Shown one piece after another: positions 33,721 through 39,638 of a stretch of 41,475 nt of DNA (its first letter is position 1; every line of letters begins with the position of its first letter). Below the pieces are notes generated by a model. The model was given only the letters and a program-made list of their open reading frames with translations, was not told where the DNA came from and did no database searches. This DNA is from a virus. The position numbers and the translations under genes are program-made. The DNA lies in IMG/VR virus record IMGVR_UViG_3300031276_000007, positions 1-41,475 of that record; one strand, 5' to 3'.

Positions 33721-33886
33721 CTTTCACCCACCATTTAAATATTTTTTCACTCATTACAATAAATGGGGAAAAAATTAAAGTTAATAATATTGCAAAGAAA
33801 TCAGTTATAAAACTATCAAATAACATCCATAATGTTTTCAAGACAATCTTAATTCTAAACAATTTTGAATTCATTTTAATTAACAT
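33713..33886 (-). CDS. Small membrane protein (57 aa)
   Basis: A 57-residue protein with two hydrophobic stretches (about 10-24 and 28-46) and a basic tail (KIFKWWVKDE). GAGGAGGCATATT precedes the ATG, in a 28-bp leader almost identical to that of the gene at 33944-34150. Confidence 0.55.
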   Translation of the reverse strand: MLIKMNSKLFRIKIVLKTLWMLFDSFITDFFAILLTLIFSPFIVMSEKIFKWWVKDE

Positions 33887-33899
33887 AATATGCCTCCTC
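33872..33899. repeat. Duplicated translation leader, copy 1
   Basis: 28 bp covering ribosome-binding site, ATG and first codons; matches 34136-34163 at 26 of 28 positions, in the same orientation. Confidence 0.75.
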
Positions 33900-33943
33900 T
33901 CTATATTTAATGTAATTTAAATGGTGAAACTATAATCTTGTTT

Positions 33944-34150
33944 TTACCCTAATATTTTATCTTTTAATTTTTTTGCTTCTAACGTTCTTTTAAATTCAAC
34001 TCCATGTATATGTAAATATCCAGACAGATCGTCTAATTCATCTTCTAAAAGTTCTATAAGTTCATCTTTTACTTTGTTTTGCTCTTCGAGTTCTTTTATA
34101 TAATTAGTCATCCACTTATATATTTTTGCTTTGCTCATTTCAATTGACAT
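33944..34150 (-). CDS. Coiled-coil small protein
   Basis: A 68-residue acidic coiled-coil protein (YIKELEEQNKVKDELIELLEDELDDL). It starts 22 bases after the truncated RNA ligase gene, within the duplicated leader. Function unknown. Confidence 0.5.
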   Translation of the reverse strand: MSIEMSKAKIYKWMTNYIKELEEQNKVKDELIELLEDELDDLSGYLHIHGVEFKRTLEAKKLKDKILG

Positions 34151-34163
34151 AATATGCCTCCTC
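34136..34163. repeat. Duplicated translation leader, copy 2
   Basis: See copy 1 at 33872-33899. This copy abuts the truncated end of the RNA ligase gene. Confidence 0.75.
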
Positions 34164-34171
34164 CTTACTTT

Positions 34172-34792
34172 CTATTTTGTAACCATTTTATTTACAGATA
34201 AGAGAGGGTTCTCAAAATCTATCACAATTTCCCACGTCTTATAATTCATAATGTTAAAAATATTTGACGGTTTATGATCTACCCATGTCGTAGATAATAA
34301 TGTTGGAAGCCAAACCGCTGGTTGACCTTCATCAAAAGGAGATACTTTAAAATGTCTAAATATAACTGCCCTTTTATCCATATCGCTACATGCGCTATTT
34401 TTCTGAATCACTCCTCTGGCCCACTCAAAAAACATAGTAACTATGTTTTTATTTAAATCTATATTATAACACTTTGCCAATTTTTGTATTATAGGCATCC
34501 ATTCGTTCTTATTCTTTTCGGCTGTAAAAGCACATCCTGCATTATCTTTTTCTGGTGTTATAATACTCTTCTTGCTCTGTACCCAGAACCCATCTGGATT
34601 GCTATAACAAACAGAAGCGTTCGTGCCATGAATCTTTTCACTACCAACAGCTTTAATTAATGGTAATTTTATAGTGGGATCATATACTGATTCACCATTA
34701 TCATCTTCTCCTTTATATCTAACAGCATGGGTAATATCTTTGATACAATTCCTAAATTGCCCTATCTCTCCAAAACTTATAAATCTTTTCAT
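34172..34792 (-). CDS. Rnl2-type RNA ligase, lacking C-terminal motifs
   Basis: A 206-residue protein. The nucleotidyl-transferase Lys is in SEKIHGTN (Lys53, motif I). QSKKSIITPEKDNAGCAF follows, then TMFFEWARG (motif III region) and IFNIMNYKTWEIVIDF. Full-length Rnl2-like ligases of phages continue with a CPVA...EGIVW (motif IV) and a Lys motif V, but this chain stops about 20 residues before motif IV. It probably once repaired or sealed RNA such as cut tRNA. As it stands it may adenylylate poorly or be inactive. Confidence 0.75.
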   Translation of the reverse strand: MKRFISFGEIGQFRNCIKDITHAVRYKGEDDNGESVYDPTIKLPLIKAVGSEKIHGTNASVCYSNPDGFWVQSKKSIITPEKDNAGCAFTAEKNKNEWMPIIQKLAKCYNIDLNKNIVTMFFEWARGVIQKNSACSDMDKRAVIFRHFKVSPFDEGQPAVWLPTLLSTTWVDHKPSNIFNIMNYKTWEIVIDFENPLLSVNKMVTK

Positions 34793-34820
34793 ATTATCGT
34801 CCTAAATGTATTTTTCGACC

Positions 34821-35195
34821 TTAAAATAAATCTTTGCATTTTTGACAGCGTTTTCCATTTATCACAATTCTAAACGCTTCGCAACGATTATGAGAATGTA
34901 TGCCGTTCTTGTTACTTACACTATCAAAATATAAACACCTTATACTACACTTATCACCATCATACTTAACATTATTTTTTACTATATCGAACAACCTATC
35001 CCTTCTCATCCCTTCAATCATTACATCTAATATTGTCGGTGTCCTCAAATCATTGTTAATTTCTTTTTCCATTATGAATTTAAGTATTTTATCATGTAAA
35101 TCTAATAGCTCAACTTTTTTAACTTTTTGAATACAAGTATTTAATATAATCTTATATGGAAACTGTTCATCATTTGTTTTTTCTATTTTTATCAT
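34821..35195 (-). CDS. Hypothetical protein with duplicated Cys domain
   Basis: A 124-residue protein. A beta/helix N-terminal part leads to FDIVKNNVKYDG..C...CLYF...C.AF...RCQKC, matching the C-terminal domain of the gene at 23913-24209. Six Cys suggest zinc binding. Role unknown. Confidence 0.55.
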   Translation of the reverse strand: MIKIEKTNDEQFPYKIILNTCIQKVKKVELLDLHDKILKFIMEKEINNDLRTPTILDVMIEGMRRDRLFDIVKNNVKYDGDKCSIRCLYFDSVSNKNGIHSHNRCEAFRIVINGKRCQKCKDLF

Positions 35196-35267
35196 AATTA
35201 TCCTCCTAAATGTATCTCTAAACCTTCCTGAAACGCCATTTCTAGCTACATGACAAGCTTTTATTCT

Positions 35268-36524
35268 CTAAGACGCATGTTGACTCATTACGTTAGTTTC
35301 AACACCGTTATATGCGTCTTTTTGAGATTCTATATATTTAGCTTTCCTAGCCTCAAGTGAAACTCCTTCTGGATATAAATCTACTCTATGTACCTGTCCC
35401 ACCCAATCAATAAATTTTTTCCAGATATTTTTATTGAGTATATGTGCAAGTGTAAAAACTCCTGTATCAAGGTAACGTTGTCTCAAAAAAGAAATATGAA
35501 TCCTATACGCCGATTTTCCTGAAAAAATTCTTGGAATAGGAATAGGATAAATTTTTTCTTGGAATTCTTTAAACATTGTAATAACAAAATTTACACCCTT
35601 CACTAATTCATTATACTCGATATTATTAAGTTTTCTATTTTTAATTAATTCATCCTGATAAAATCTTACTAAACCAATGTCTATTGGGATTGCTTTAATC
35701 GCTACTGGTTCTTTATCTGGACCAAATAAAGAATAGAAAAAAGAACTATGCGTAGAATTATTATATAAGAATTGATCACAACTCTTTGGATACCCTGTTT
35801 TAAATGACGGACAATCAGGATCACATAAGATATTAAAACGGTCAATTGCCTGTTTAATATCTTCTATACTTGCCTTTTGATGTAGTCTCCCAATATCAAT
35901 TTTATTAAATTTTAAATATTTATCGGAGATGTTGTTATTTTGCCCAAAAACTCCCTGTTTAATCTGTTCAAATAAAGATAAAGCTTTAGCATAAGTCTTA
36001 GTATTGTTTTTATGTGTTCGGAGATGTGGTTGCTTATTCCAATATTCTACTAATTCATGACTAAATACTTCTTTTTTTACGGTAGGTTGATCTTTTATTT
36101 CTGGAAACATATTTAATGTATTATTATCGACATCTTTGGATGTCGTTATATCATACGTAGTATGATATGTATTATTAATAAGTGTATTATTACCTTTCTG
36201 TTTTTCTGTATACCCCCCTACAGAATCCTGTATACCCCCCATGATCTTTTCCTGGACCACGTTCATAATTCTTTTCTTAATTTCTTTCCCTTCATAGACA
36301 TAATCTACCGTAATAAAACCCTTGTTTTTGAGTGAAGTTACGATATTACTACACCATTGTTTTGACATATTAAAAAAGTCAGCAAAGTATGCATTAGTTG
36401 CAAAACAGCCATTTTCATTATCAAGAGAACTTACTTCCGTAACAAACAATTTCTCCATCCAGGTTAAATCTGTGTTCAACCATATTTCTTTTGGAATCCA
36501 AACACCTTTAAAATTCCTATTCAT
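35268..36524 (-). CDS. Replisome organiser/initiator-like protein
   Basis: A 418-residue protein with GGAGGGATTCA before the ATG. Residues 1-75 are a winged helix (FKGVWIPKEIWLNTDLTWMEKLFVTEVSSLDN..GCFATNAYFADFF..SKQWCSNIV), the pattern of replication-initiation proteins of many temperate and lytic phages. A disordered Asn/Thr linker (about 110-145) leads to a helical C-terminal domain, possibly DnaD-like or helicase-loading. It lies upstream of the helicase gene in the same unit. Confidence 0.65.
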   Translation of the reverse strand: MNRNFKGVWIPKEIWLNTDLTWMEKLFVTEVSSLDNENGCFATNAYFADFFNMSKQWCSNIVTSLKNKGFITVDYVYEGKEIKKRIMNVVQEKIMGGIQDSVGGYTEKQKGNNTLINNTYHTTYDITTSKDVDNNTLNMFPEIKDQPTVKKEVFSHELVEYWNKQPHLRTHKNNTKTYAKALSLFEQIKQGVFGQNNNISDKYLKFNKIDIGRLHQKASIEDIKQAIDRFNILCDPDCPSFKTGYPKSCDQFLYNNSTHSSFFYSLFGPDKEPVAIKAIPIDIGLVRFYQDELIKNRKLNNIEYNELVKGVNFVITMFKEFQEKIYPIPIPRIFSGKSAYRIHISFLRQRYLDTGVFTLAHILNKNIWKKFIDWVGQVHRVDLYPEGVSLEARKAKYIESQKDAYNGVETNVMSQHAS

Positions 36525-36573
36525 TGAATCCCTCCATTATTATAAAAAGCTACTTCTACGTTAAAACTATGGT

Positions 36574-36948
36574 TCATTTTATTACTCCAACATAAAGTAT
36601 TCCTTTTATTTTCTTTAATTTAAATTCAGGCGTAAATTCTTCTGTTATTACGTAATCTTCAACTTCAAGTCTGAATGATTGTTTAAATCTTCTTAATTCA
36701 TAATTTTTAGATCTTTCAGAAATATGTTCAGATAGAACAATTTGTTTCTCTATTTTTATATAATTCATTCTTTTAGGTTTTTTATCTGAGAAAGTAAGAA
36801 TAGTTATAAAACCAAACACAAATATCACCAATATTTGGTTACTAAAAAAAGATACCCATGATACTGGGTAATTGTTTATAAATAACGTCACATGCACTCC
36901 AAGGCCGATTAAACTTAGGCATAATACTGTTAAAAATATAAATTTCAT
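36574..36948 (-). CDS. Two-TM membrane protein
   Basis: A 124-residue protein with TM helices at about 3-24 and 34-52 and a charged soluble C-terminal domain. It follows the hairpin terminator of the preceding gene. Function unknown. Confidence 0.5.
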   Translation of the reverse strand: MKFIFLTVLCLSLIGLGVHVTLFINNYPVSWVSFFSNQILVIFVFGFITILTFSDKKPKRMNYIKIEKQIVLSEHISERSKNYELRRFKQSFRLEVEDYVITEEFTPEFKLKKIKGILYVGVIK

Positions 36949-36963
36949 AACATCATCCTATTT

Positions 36964-36990
36964 TAAAACCCCTAGAATTTAGGGGTTTTA
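36964..36990 (-). terminator. Hairpin terminator/attenuator
   Basis: AAAACCCCTA and TAGGGGTTTT form a perfect 10-bp stem (11 with the flanking pair) around five bases, overlapping the stop codon of the upstream gene. On the leftward transcript only TTTT follows, so partial readthrough is expected. Confidence 0.7.
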
Positions 36991-37337
36991 TCTGTTTTAT
37001 TTTTTGATTCATGAAAAGCGTTTATTTGCCTTGTATATTCTCTAAAATCAACCTTAAGATTGTTTAGAGCCATAGCACAGAGCATGTTTAATTTAATGTC
37101 ACCTTTTCTGATCATCTCTACAAATACTTTATTTTCTATTATAGTGATATCGTGGGCTAATTTTTTATTTTTTAAATCTTTAAGGCCCATTTTTGATTTA
37201 TTTACTTTTTCCATAAATAAATCAATAAATTTTTTAAATACCACTGTCATGTCATCAATACTAATATCAAAAAACTCAAAATGATTTGATGCTTTATTGA
37301 GTTGTACCTCACCTGTTATTTTTAGTTGTTTGTTCAT
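36972..37337 (-). CDS. Hypothetical protein (121 aa)
   Basis: A 121-residue basic helical protein with GGAGAGGAAATT before the ATG. No motif recognised. It is the first protein gene after the tRNA cluster. Confidence 0.5.
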   Translation of the reverse strand: MNKQLKITGEVQLNKASNHFEFFDISIDDMTVVFKKFIDLFMEKVNKSKMGLKDLKNKKLAHDITIIENKVFVEMIRKGDIKLNMLCAMALNNLKVDFREYTRQINAFHESKNKTDKTPKF

Positions 37338-37361
37338 GTGAATTTCCTCTCCTTTTATTTC

Positions 37362-37444
37362 GGAAGGTAAGGGATTCGAACCCTTGTAGCATTACACTAA
37401 ATGATTTAGCAAACCACCGCTTTAGACCACTCAGCCAACCTTCC
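37362..37444 (-). tRNA. tRNA-Ser(GCT)
   Basis: 83 nt; acceptor GGAAGGT/ACCTTCC; anticodon loop TTGCTAA (anticodon GCT); a long variable arm as expected for Ser; T-arm GGGTTCGAATCCC. CCA is not encoded. It reads AGC/AGU codons. Confidence 0.9.
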
Positions 37445-37451
37445 ATGATGC

Positions 37452-37531
37452 GGAGAGTAGAGTAATCGAAACCCGTGCCCGAAAACACCCCAGGGGTTCA
37501 AACCCTGTTTGCCACCTTGACGGTACTCTCC
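37452..37531 (-). tRNA. tRNA-Ser(TGA)
   Basis: 80 nt; acceptor GGAGAGT/ACTCTCC; anticodon arm CAGGG-TTTGAAC-CCCTG with anticodon TGA; type II variable arm; T-loop TTCGATT. The outer T-stem pair is a mismatch. It reads UCA codons. Confidence 0.8.
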
Positions 37532-37536
37532 ATATT

Positions 37537-37604
37537 CACAATAGCTAGTGTTACAGGAATGGTATTCACCACTGTACTACTCAACGTGTAGTTTCACTAT
37601 TGTG
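37537..37604 (-). ncRNA. Structured 68-nt element between tRNAs
   Basis: Closed by a perfect CACAATAG/CTATTGTG stem. Inside are ACTAC-ACGTTGA-GTAGT (5-7-5 like an anticodon arm but without U33) and TACAG...CTGTA enclosing TGGT-GAAT-ACCA. It lacks D- and T-arm sequences. It may be a degenerate tRNA or a separate small RNA. Confidence 0.35.
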
Positions 37605-37617
37605 TTTTTGGTTTATT

Positions 37618-37657
37618 GTATATGTTTAATCTCACCACAGAAAATACCAACATATAC
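37618..37657 (-). repeat. 9-bp hairpin with GTT-GGTATTTT...AAC motif, copy 1
   Basis: GTATATGTT/AACATATAC around a 22-base loop beginning GGTATTTTCTG on the minus strand. The same GTT-GGTATTTT...AAC core recurs at 38638-38660 and, with one extra base, at 39029-39070. Confidence 0.45.
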
Positions 37658-37718
37658 TCTTTCAGGAGCTTATGATTATTCCTGATTTTTAACGATAGCT
37701 AATCCGTGAACCAAATAT

Positions 37719-37791
37719 GCGAATACACGGACTCGAACCGTAACTTGCTGGTTGGAAGCCAGCCGTGCTAATCCATTAACACTATATCCGC
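37719..37791 (-). tRNA. tRNA-Gly(TCC)
   Basis: 73 nt; acceptor GCGGATA with 3' TATTCGC; D-loop with GG; anticodon arm GCTGG-CTTCCAA-CCAGC (anticodon TCC); T-arm ACGGTTCGAGTCCGT. Reads GGA/GGG. Confidence 0.92.
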
Positions 37792-37795
37792 CTAA

Positions 37796-37823
37796 CTGCT
37801 CTCTGGCGCAAGACAGAGAGCAG
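37796..37823 (-). repeat. 10-bp hairpin between tRNA genes
   Basis: CTGCTCTCTG/CAGAGAGCAG around GCGCAAGA, four bases upstream of tRNA-Gly on the minus strand; no T-tract. Likely an RNA-processing signal in the tRNA transcript. Confidence 0.5.
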
Positions 37824-37891
37824 AATACATAAAACAATACAAACATTTTTTATTCGAAACGATGGTTTACGATACCGTCAAACGTTCAATT

Positions 37892-37962
37892 TGTCTGGGA
37901 CCGGAATTGAACCGATCATCTCATACTGACTGTATGCGTCACTACTATTGGACTACCAGACA
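37892..37962 (-). tRNA. tRNA-like gene, probable Asp(GTC), with irregular anticodon loop
   Basis: 71 nt; acceptor TGTCTGG/CCAGACA; T-arm CGGTTCAATTCCG. The anticodon arm is only 15 nt: CATA-CAGTCAG-TATG gives anticodon GTC but A in place of invariant U33 (or a 5-nt loop on a 5-bp stem). The D-loop has AG where GG is usual. It may be non-functional or edited. Confidence 0.55.
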
Positions 37963-38090
37963 CCGTTCATACAGATCCAAGAACTACCAAGTGATTTTTC
38001 CTGCAAATCAACAGGACTTAGTAACCATTGCCAGGAAGTGTTTATTCTGCTTGAGTTCACAAAATGGACAGAGCTGGTTGGATTTTCTTT

Positions 38091-38161
38091 AGCGGAGGAG
38101 GGATTCGAACCCACACCACCAGGGATATGAACCCTGTATGCAGCCATTGCATTACTCCGCT
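38091..38161 (-). tRNA. tRNA-Met(CAT)
   Basis: 71 nt; acceptor AGCGGAG/CTCCGCT; D-stem ATGC/GCAT with loop AATGGCT; anticodon arm CAGGG-TTCATAT-CCCTG (CAT); T-arm GGGTTCGAATCCC. Three G:C pairs flank the loop as in initiators, but the 1:72 pair is matched. It could also be an Ile2 tRNA if C34 is modified. Confidence 0.85.
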
Positions 38162-38170
38162 ATAATTTCT

Positions 38171-38323
38171 CTAGTAAATGATAATTTCTATATTAACTTT
38201 GTTTGGATGATCTAGACATAAAGTATTTGATAAGTCTTTCAAAACTTGATCTTTGTTTTCTACTTCGCTTGTTCCAGTTTTTTCAAAATTATTATCAATA
38301 GTAATTAACCACTCATACAACAT
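38171..38323 (-). CDS. Small ORF between tRNA genes (50 aa)
   Basis: A 50-residue frame with AAAGGAGATATT before its ATG. MLYEWLITIDNNFEKTG... is alpha/beta and acidic. The strong ribosome-binding site supports translation. Function unknown. Confidence 0.55.
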   Translation of the reverse strand: MLYEWLITIDNNFEKTGTSEVENKDQVLKDLSNTLCLDHPNKVNIEIIIY

Positions 38324-38338
38324 AATATCTCCTTTGTT

Positions 38339-38449
38339 TTACCCCCTAAGGGGGCGACAGCTTTCAATTTTTAAGTCTGTAGGTACTGCCCATGAAGGAT
38401 AATCCCAACCTATTACAAACTTATAGATCAGTACAGATTTTAGTTCCAT
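38339..38449 (-). CDS. Possible 36-residue ORF
   Basis: MELKSVLIYKFVIGWDYPSW..., ending RPLRG within a CCCCC-TAA-GGGGG hairpin (38342-38354). No ribosome-binding site, but composition is protein-like. The 116 bases upstream (38450-38565) hold a GTTAAG/CTTAAC hairpin and no gene. Confidence 0.35.
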   Translation of the reverse strand: MELKSVLIYKFVIGWDYPSWAVPTDLKIESCRPLRG

Positions 38450-38565
38450 TAATCAGTTAAGAACAAATCAGCCTGTACGCCTTAACGTGTTTCTCAATCG
38501 CTCTATTATGTCTGTCGCACGTTCCCAAGACACCACTTACTTTTTAAAGAGCTTATAGAGACTTT

Positions 38566-38718
38566 GCATTAGACAGGACTCGAACCTGTATGTCTGGTGC
38601 CCTTTTCTTTTCGTCATATAGACTACTAAGCGTTCTCGGCGTTTCAAAAATACCAACGTCTACAAATTTAATCACATCCAATGTGAACCTCAAGGCTTTG
38701 CTATTTCGCCACTAATGC
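38566..38718 (-). tRNA. tRNA-like gene with about 70 extra nt (type II ends)
   Basis: 153 nt. The ends pair perfectly (GCATTAG/CTAATGC); the T-arm is ACAGGTTCGAGTCCTGT; the 5' part TG-GCGAAATAGCAAAGCC resembles a Leu-type D-arm with AG in place of GG. Between them lies about 105 nt where 35-45 would be expected, with hairpins CACAT-TGG-ATGTG and GTT-GGTATTTT..AAC. No canonical anticodon arm could be placed. Confidence 0.45.
38638..38660 (-). repeat. GTT-GGTATTTT...AAC hairpin, copy 2
   Basis: GACGTT/AACGCC (one mismatch) around GGTATTTTTGA, inside the oversized tRNA-like gene 38566-38718. Confidence 0.4.
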
Positions 38719-38764
38719 ACTGTTCATAATTTTTACTACATGATGCATGAACAAAACACCAATG

Positions 38765-38895
38765 CGACTCATCTGGATTCGAACCAGAGTCTCCTTGTTT
38801 ATCTCCAACCAGTAATCAACTAGTTGTTTTATCCTCCATGTTTGATTAGAACATGTACTTTCTGAGCAAGGCGTTTTTCCTAAAACTATGAGCCG
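38765..38895 (-). tRNA. tRNA-like gene with about 62-nt interruption in the anticodon loop
   Basis: 131 nt. Acceptor CGGCTCA/TGAGTCG (one G.U); U8-A9; D-arm GTTT-TAGGAA-AAAC with GG; T-arm TCTGGTTCGAATCCAGA; a short AGAC variable region. The 5' anticodon stem CCTTG and loop start CTCAGA are separated from the matching 3' stem CAAGG by about 62 nt, itself foldable (CATGTT/AACATG; CAACTAGT/ACTGGTTG). Joining at the CAAGG side gives a normal 69-nt tRNA with loop CTCAGAA if the junction is after position 37. The anticodon is therefore unresolved. Confidence 0.5.
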
Positions 38896-38899
38896 ATTT

Positions 38900-39020
38900 G
38901 TCAAGGGCAAGATTCGAACTTGCACGGAGGTGGTTGATCACTTGTTTTGCCACAAATGCTTTTCCCACTTTCTCCCCCAGGGCTTTCCTGGTGCTTTTGA
39001 CCAATTTTCGCCACCTTGAC
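38900..39020 (-). tRNA. tRNA-like gene with extended internal helix
   Basis: 121 nt. Acceptor GTCAAGG/CCTTGAC perfect; TG-GCGAAAATTGG 5' part with GG; T-arm GCAAGTTCGAATCTTGC. Inside: CCAGG-AAAGC-CCTGG, then a long interrupted helix GGAG(AAA)GTGG...CCACCTCC enclosing CATTTGT-GGCAAA-ACAAGTG. No standard anticodon arm with U33 is apparent. It is the first tRNA-like gene after the promoter and lies four bases from the next. Confidence 0.45.
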
Positions 39021-39028
39021 CCCTTGGC

Positions 39029-39070
39029 CGACGTTACCAAGAAATATCCCAACTATGTTTTTTACCGTCG
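39029..39070 (-). repeat. GTT-GGGATATTT...AAC hairpin, copy 3
   Basis: Outer CGACG/CGTCG and inner GTT/AAC enclosing GGGATATTTCTTGGT on the minus strand, in the leader just upstream of the first tRNA-like gene. Confidence 0.4.
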
Positions 39071-39180
39071 TTTATCATTCTGGTGGGCGTCTTGACCAGT
39101 TGCTTCTTGTTTTATTTATCCACGCACCCTTACCGTCGATATTCTATTTTATATTTTATATTTTATTTAATTACTTGGTG

Positions 39181-39246
39181 GACTCACCTCCCATTTATTG
39201 TGACTTTTTCGAGTACTCTATTTAGTGAGTCATAAGTGAGACTCAC
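39181..39246. repeat. Cluster of GACTCAC direct and inverted repeats
   Basis: GACTCAC at 39181-39187 and 39240-39246, GTGAGTC at 39225-39231, and a GTGAG-A-CTCAC palindrome at 39236-39246. The 39181/39225 pair closes a 51-base stem-loop that is followed on the minus strand by CACCA, like a tRNA 3' end, but without T-arm. Confidence 0.5.
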
Positions 39247-39276
39247 ATACTATCATTCACATTTTATCTTTATAAC

Positions 39277-39370
39277 ATATGGCAGGGGACGTGGTAAGGA
39301 AAATTGGGGGGCCAAAACCTTACCGATCTTAACTCAAGAGGATTGTAAGATCTTATCCCCTGGCACATAT
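39277..39370 (-). ncRNA. Predicted three-way-junction RNA in tRNA-operon leader
   Basis: Helix P1: ATATG/CATAT (39277-39281 with 39366-39370) plus CAGGGGA/TCCCCTG (39283-39289 with 39356-39362). P2: GGTAAGG/CCTTACC (39293-39299 with 39318-39324) with inner TTGG-GGGG-CCAA. P3: GATCTTA/TAAGATC (39325-39331 with 39346-39352). All helices pair perfectly apart from a small internal loop in P1. It lies about 80 nt after the likely start of the leftward tRNA transcript. No known riboswitch or ribozyme core was recognised. Confidence 0.55.
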
Positions 39371-39378
39371 TATAAGAT

Positions 39379-39424
39379 CATTTGCCTCCAAGCTTAACTG
39401 AGAATAAAAGCTTGGAGGCAAATG
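39379..39424 (-). repeat. 17-bp perfect hairpin near transcript 5' end
   Basis: CATTTGCCTCCAAGCTT (39379-39395) and AAGCTTGGAGGCAAATG (39408-39424) around 12 bases. It begins about 25 bases after the predicted start site, with no T-tract, so it is not an intrinsic terminator. Likely 5'-end protection or RNase III processing. Confidence 0.7.
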
Positions 39425-39455
39425 TCAATAAAAAAAATAATTAACAGTCATATAC

Positions 39456-39484
39456 AGTATACTGAAAAAATCAAAATGTGTTAA
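39456..39484 (-). promoter_or_regulatory. Leftward promoter of the tRNA/RNA cluster
   Basis: On the minus strand TTAACA (39484-39479), 17 bases, TATACT (39461-39456), same spacing and hexamers as at 18032-18060. It lies in the 3' end of a 55-codon gene and should transcribe 39.45 kb downward. Confidence 0.7.
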
Positions 39485-39638
39485 TTATTTTTATTTTTTC
39501 TTTAATTTTTTTATGTTCTTCCTCAACATGTTCCATTAAATATAATAAATTATAATCTTCTAAAGAATCTTTAATCATCAAGTTAGAAATTTCTGCTTTG
39601 ATTTTTAATTGTTTCCATAGTATTTTGTAGTCATTCAT
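39471..39638 (-). CDS. Small coiled-coil protein (55 aa)
   Basis: A 55-residue Lys/Glu-rich helical protein (MNDYKILWKQLKIKAEISNL..., LYLMEHVEEEHKKIKEKI). AAAGGA precedes it, and its ATG overlaps the primase stop (TAATG). Similar small helical proteins follow replication genes in many phages. Function unknown. The 450 bases after it (39021-39470) contain no further protein gene, only the RNA structures listed. Confidence 0.55.
   Translation of the reverse strand: MNDYKILWKQLKIKAEISNLMIKDSLEDYNLLYLMEHVEEEHKKIKEKIKIINTF

Noticed and set aside
38765-38895. Group I intron in a tRNA
   Set aside because: The insert is about 62 nt, far below the size of a group I core, and no P7/guanosine-site pattern is visible.
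37862-39225. Several 60-76 codon frames on both strands over the tRNA cluster
   Set aside because: They lie across tRNA stems, lack ribosome-binding sites and have non-protein-like composition.
39277-39370. Hammerhead ribozyme or purine riboswitch
   Set aside because: The three-way shape is similar, but CUGAUGA/GAAA and the conserved purine-riboswitch junction bases are absent on both strands.
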